Positions 60,929 through 64,000 of a stretch of DNA of 64,000 bases are shown piece after piece. The first letter of the stretch is position 1. Every line of letters begins with the position of its first letter. Source of the DNA: Bacteroidota bacterium (GTDB lineage: Bacteria > Bacteroidota > Bacteroidia > Flavobacteriales_D > Crocinitomicaceae); the NCBI GenBank assembly GCA_006226425.1, contig SBGX01000031.1, forward strand, positions 293,382 through 357,381, given 5' to 3'. The translations under genes were made by a program, and so were the position numbers. The notes beneath the pieces are model-generated. The model had not been told where the DNA came from. It worked only from the letters and a program-made list of their open reading frames with translations, and did no database searches.

Positions 60929-62564
60929 TACAAAAGCTTTCGAAAAAAGGCTGATTCCCCTGGCCATGTTCATCATTGGATTGTACTACCTGCCTTATGT
61001 CCTGTGGGGACAAGATTCTACCCTTCGGATTCACGACAACCTGGACTCCAACCTCGCCTGGGTCAAAATCCTATTAGATCGCGGGGCATTGTTTGGGGCA
61101 CCGGATGAACTCATCCCCAACGTCATGAATGGTCTTCCTCATGCGATGATCTATCCCTATTATGATTTCCCTCTGATTATCTTCAAGTTTTTTGGGATGT
61201 ACTGGGGCTATGTGGTCAACAAATTCCTGATCAGTCTCATCGGATTTTGGGGACTCTATTTACTTCTTCAAAAACACTTTCTGCCTCAGGAAAAAGACCG
61301 ATGGATTAACGTAAGTTGTGCCCTTCTGTTCAGCCTCCTCCCCTTTTGGTCCTTTACAGCCACGGTGTGCGGAATCCCCTTTGCACTATATGCCTTTCTA
61401 AATATTCGACAGGGAGAAAAACAATTTCATAACTGGCTCATCATCATTTTATTTGCATTTCACTCGTCATTGATTCTAAGCGGAGTCTTTCTGCTGATAC
61501 TACTCGCCATGCTTTGGTTCTGGGATTTCTTCAAAAAGCGGAACATGAACTGGCCCTTTTTCCTTGCGTTGTCAAGTTTAAGTCTCCTTTACCTACTGAG
61601 TCATTACCCAACAATCATTGCGTTTCTGGATAGTCCGGTTTCTCATCGTAACGCATTTCTCACCCCCGATTTGAGCCTCCGAACGGCACTGAACAAGTCA
61701 GCGATGTTCTTCCTGGTTGGCCAATCCCATGCCCATAGCCTCCACACCCTATTGATTTTACCCGTCGCAGCCATGATTTTTTATCGTCGGGAAATATCAT
61801 CCCGATTCCGTAGGATAGCTCTTTTCCTAATCCTCACCTCCCTGTTTTTCGGGCTCAAGGATTTCGGGCCGATCAAGCATGTTCTTGAAATTATCACCGA
61901 CAAAATTCCCATTCAGCTGCAACGCTTCCACTACCTACACCCTGGTTGCTGGTATTTACTTCTGGCACTTTCTGCCAGTATTCTGGTCCGAAAGCTGAAA
62001 TACGGAAAGCTTATCATGGGGACACTATTGATCGCCCAATTGGCCTACATTATTTCCTATCATGAATTGATTCAATACCGAAAAAAGGACTCTTTTCGGG
62101 AATTCTATGCCGAGAAGAGTTTTCTACAAGCCAAAAAACTAATCGCCAAAGCACCTCATAGCTACCGGGTCATCTCGGTTGGAATTCATCCTGCCGTGGC
62201 TCAGTACAACAGGTTCTACACCCTCGACGCCTACTTACCAAGCTATCCGCTCGCTTACAAGGAACAATTTGGACGGGCCATCCGGGGAGAATTAAATCGC
62301 GACCCGAAACTGCGTGACTATTTTGATCACTGGGGTTCCAGGTGTTATGCCTTTTCGAGTGAAATTGGCCCGGAGTTACCAGACAGTCCTCCTCTCAACA
62401 TCAACCACCTGAGCTTCGACTTTGATCAATTCAAAGCCATGGGAGCTGCCTATCTGTTTACTTACTCTGAAATTACTGCCAGTAAAAATCCATCGCTCAA
62501 ACTACTTGGGACCATTCCTCGTGAAGGTGCAAAAGGCAATCTTTACGTGTACGAGATTCATTAA
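60921..62564 (+). CDS. DUF6044/YfhO-like polytopic membrane protein, putative glycosyltransferase
   Basis: 547 residues. About ten membrane helices (20-395), then a soluble C-terminal domain of about 150 residues. 'WGQDSTLRIHDNLDSNLAWV' after helix 1 places Asp residues in the first extracytoplasmic loop, as in GT-C enzymes. DUF6044 proteins are probable lipid-linked-sugar transferases. It overlaps the transaminase by 8 bp and would be the last step: moving the sugar from its lipid carrier to an acceptor. A GT-C role is inference. Confidence 0.8.
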   Translation: MASTKAFEKRLIPLAMFIIGLYYLPYVLWGQDSTLRIHDNLDSNLAWVKILLDRGALFGAPDELIPNVMNGLPHAMIYPYYDFPLIIFKFFGMYWGYVVNKFLISLIGFWGLYLLLQKHFLPQEKDRWINVSCALLFSLLPFWSFTATVCGIPFALYAFLNIRQGEKQFHNWLIIILFAFHSSLILSGVFLLILLAMLWFWDFFKKRNMNWPFFLALSSLSLLYLLSHYPTIIAFLDSPVSHRNAFLTPDLSLRTALNKSAMFFLVGQSHAHSLHTLLILPVAAMIFYRREISSRFRRIALFLILTSLFFGLKDFGPIKHVLEIITDKIPIQLQRFHYLHPGCWYLLLALSASILVRKLKYGKLIMGTLLIAQLAYIISYHELIQYRKKDSFREFYAEKSFLQAKKLIAKAPHSYRVISVGIHPAVAQYNRFYTLDAYLPSYPLAYKEQFGRAIRGELNRDPKLRDYFDHWGSRCYAFSSEIGPELPDSPPLNINHLSFDFDQFKAMGAAYLFTYSEITASKNPSLKLLGTIPREGAKGNLYVYEIH

Positions 62565-62728
62565 CTCGATCTGGTCTTAAAGCTTCGAGAATCAAGGTAT
62601 ACATAAATCCAAGGATACTGGTATCACCTCTGAATCTCAGTGTAAAAGATGATGAATCACCCCAACTTTTTCAACTCCTCTTCGTTTCTTTTTCGTATCT
62701 TACAAGATGATACTTAAACCCTTTTACC
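62565..62728. other. Intergenic spacer after the sugar operon
   Basis: 164 bp. A weak hairpin (CTCGA...TCGAG) follows the stop codon. A poor -7 match, TATCTTAC, lies about 30 nt before the next start. Nothing else is recognisable. Confidence 0.4.
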
Positions 62729-63730
62729 GTGAAAAAAACACTTTTTCTTTTCTCTTTACTTTGTTTCTTGTTCAATATGAGTGTGCTGGGACAGAACTTA
62801 GTTCCTAATCCATCATTTGAGGATACTGTAAGTTGTCCGACAACTGACAACCAACTTAGCTTATCGGTTGGTTGGGAAGCATTCGGCTCTGTTGAATATT
62901 TTAATAGGTGTTCGTCTTCTCCAGATGTAGGGGTGCCTAATAACTGGGGAGGCTTTCAAGAACCAGCGACAGGAGATTCATATGTTGGAATCTTTACTGC
63001 TGGGGATGACACCTTTGGATATAGTTGCAATAACAGTAGTTATTGTGATTCTCGTGAATACATTGGTCAATATCTTAGTAGTCCATTAACAATTGGAACT
63101 AAGTATTTCATTTCATTCAAAACCAGTCTGAGTATTAGCAGTACAATTTTTTGTAATTGTGCAACTGATAAGATTGGTTTAATGTTTAGTGTTGGAAAGC
63201 CTTCATTTACAATGCCAACTACAACATTAATCAAAAATTCTGCTCACATTTTCACACCATCGGTGGTTACTGATTCTACAGGATGGACAACAATACAAGG
63301 TACTTTTGTCGCTGATTCAGCATATCAGTATTTCGTTATTGGAAACCTTTTTGATGACCCTAACACCAACATCCAAATTATGGATGGAAATACATACTGT
63401 AACTCATACTATTTTATTGATGATGTATGTGTCTCAACGGATTCGCTCACTTGTGTAAATTCTGTTGGGATAGATGACACTCCTTTTAATCAAAATACCT
63501 TTAATGTTTATCCTAATCCAGCAACAAATCAAATTACCGTTGAAAATCTCCAATTAGGAGATGCCTATCAGATCCTAATCTACAACTCATTAGGGCAGTT
63601 GTTACACTCCGAAAAGGAAGTGCAAGCTGCAAATAATAAAATTGATATAAACACTTTTAGCAATGGACTTTTGCTAATTAATATAAAGTCTGAAAATCAG
63701 AACTTCTTTTACAAACTCTTAAAAAACTAA
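62729..63730 (+). CDS. T9SS-secreted protein with jelly-roll domain
   Basis: 333 residues from GTG 62729. The signal peptide ends at VLGQ, followed by 'NLVPNPSFEDTVSC', a lectin-like domain (about 20-235) ending 'SYYFIDDVCVS'. The last 80 residues are a type A sorting domain ('FNVYPNPATNQITVENLQ'). The jelly-roll matches the N-terminal domain of the OmpA-family protein at 40125. Codons are more AT-rich than upstream genes. Binding of a surface polymer is inferred. Confidence 0.88.
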   Translation: MKKTLFLFSLLCFLFNMSVLGQNLVPNPSFEDTVSCPTTDNQLSLSVGWEAFGSVEYFNRCSSSPDVGVPNNWGGFQEPATGDSYVGIFTAGDDTFGYSCNNSSYCDSREYIGQYLSSPLTIGTKYFISFKTSLSISSTIFCNCATDKIGLMFSVGKPSFTMPTTTLIKNSAHIFTPSVVTDSTGWTTIQGTFVADSAYQYFVIGNLFDDPNTNIQIMDGNTYCNSYYFIDDVCVSTDSLTCVNSVGIDDTPFNQNTFNVYPNPATNQITVENLQLGDAYQILIYNSLGQLLHSEKEVQAANNKIDINTFSNGLLLINIKSENQNFFYKLLKN

Positions 63731-63733
63731 ACT

Positions 63734-64000
63734 ATGAAAACACCCAACATTAAAGTTTTAACGACCATGGCGGGTTGCCTTTTAGCCGTAACATCATTTT
63801 CTCAAAACTGGAGATTAGGAGGTAACAATGCTGGACCACCACCCAATGGGGTTAACCTTGGTAACAATACTTTTGGAACAAATGTTAATGTCCCAATTAA
63901 CATAGTCACCAACAACCTCCAGCGCATTTCACTAACAAACACCGGATCCTTTGCCTTAGGCCTTAATTTTAACAATCCGCTTTCATTGATGCACATTGAT
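63734..64000 (+). CDS. Secreted surface protein, 3' truncated by the window
   Basis: 89 codons are visible from ATG 63734 and the frame is open at the window end. The signal peptide 'MKTPNIKVLTTMAGCLLAVT' ends near FSQ and is followed by 'NWRLGGNNAGPPPNGVNLGN', a start common to large Bacteroidota T9SS cargo proteins. It lies 3 bp after the previous T9SS gene and is probably co-transcribed with it. Domains further on cannot be seen. Confidence 0.8.
   Translation, partial: MKTPNIKVLTTMAGCLLAVTSFSQNWRLGGNNAGPPPNGVNLGNNTFGTNVNVPINIVTNNLQRISLTNTGSFALGLNFNNPLSLMHID

Noticed and set aside
63802..63996. 64-codon minus-strand ORF at the window end
   Set aside because: It is antisense to the truncated secreted-protein gene, which has a clear signal peptide.

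Overview
The window is chromosomal DNA from a Bacteroidota bacterium, most likely a gliding-type member of the Flavobacteriales; a Cryomorphaceae/Crocinitomicaceae-like affiliation is a guess. Evidence: type IX secretion (T9SS) C-terminal sorting domains, PorQ, GldE and GldD, two RemB/Wzi-like barrels, promoters of the Bacteroidota TAnnTTTG type, few Shine-Dalgarno sequences, and the linked order glycosyltransferase - dihydroorotase - DUF4296. It is almost fully coding. I see no insertion sequence, prophage, CRISPR array, rRNA or tRNA; the one large RNA gene is tmRNA.

Layout. 1-7.7 kb: the end of a DsbD-like protein and a 2041-residue T9SS surface protein. 7.7-13.2 kb: S4 protein, MeaB, phosphoesterase, PorQ, a small outer-membrane barrel and a group of small membrane proteins. 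13.2-19.1 kb: lipoproteins, a dihydroorotase cluster, RecX, RNase G, a 30-residue ribosomal-type peptide gene and HU. 19.1-23.4 kb: mutY-ssb-gldE-gldD-yaaA. 23.4-29.7 kb: a lipoprotein and an ergothioneine-type operon (OsmC-hydrolase fusion, DUF427, EgtB, EgtD, a racemase homologue lacking one catalytic Cys), with an MFS carrier upstream. 29.8-34.3 kb: Nnr, then a metal-homeostasis locus: a Fur/Zur-family repressor divergent from a TonB receptor and a His/Cys-rich lipoprotein, with two identical operator-like boxes on the promoter. 34.4-39.5 kb: an SBBP/DUF4476 protein, a histone H1-like protein, tmRNA, a TerB-like protein and an ion-channel-like protein with a large ectodomain. 39.5-44.1 kb: Smr protein, OmpA-family lectin-like protein, hemE, rsmA, DUF4286, maf. 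44.2-53.3 kb: cysQ, two RemB-like barrels, two lipoproteins, pheS, ytxJ, glutamine cyclotransferase, DUF3108 and hemB. 53.4-57.9 kb: lipoprotein, secreted protein and a 1023-residue ABCG-type transporter. 58-62.6 kb: a four-gene surface-sugar operon resembling the Arn (aminoarabinose) logic. 62.7-64 kb: two more secreted proteins, the last cut by the window end.

How it fits together. Much of the content is housekeeping (haem, pyrimidine, translation, repair) mixed with cell-envelope functions. The T9SS and gliding genes would export the large adhesin-like proteins. Thiol chemistry recurs: DsbD, an ergothioneine-type operon, an OsmC domain and YtxJ (bacillithiol). The least ordinary parts are the formyl-sugar/lipid-carrier operon, the ergothioneine operon with its altered racemase, the two-box metal-regulated promoter, and the ectodomain-bearing channel. 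No single wholly new system is proven by sequence reading alone.
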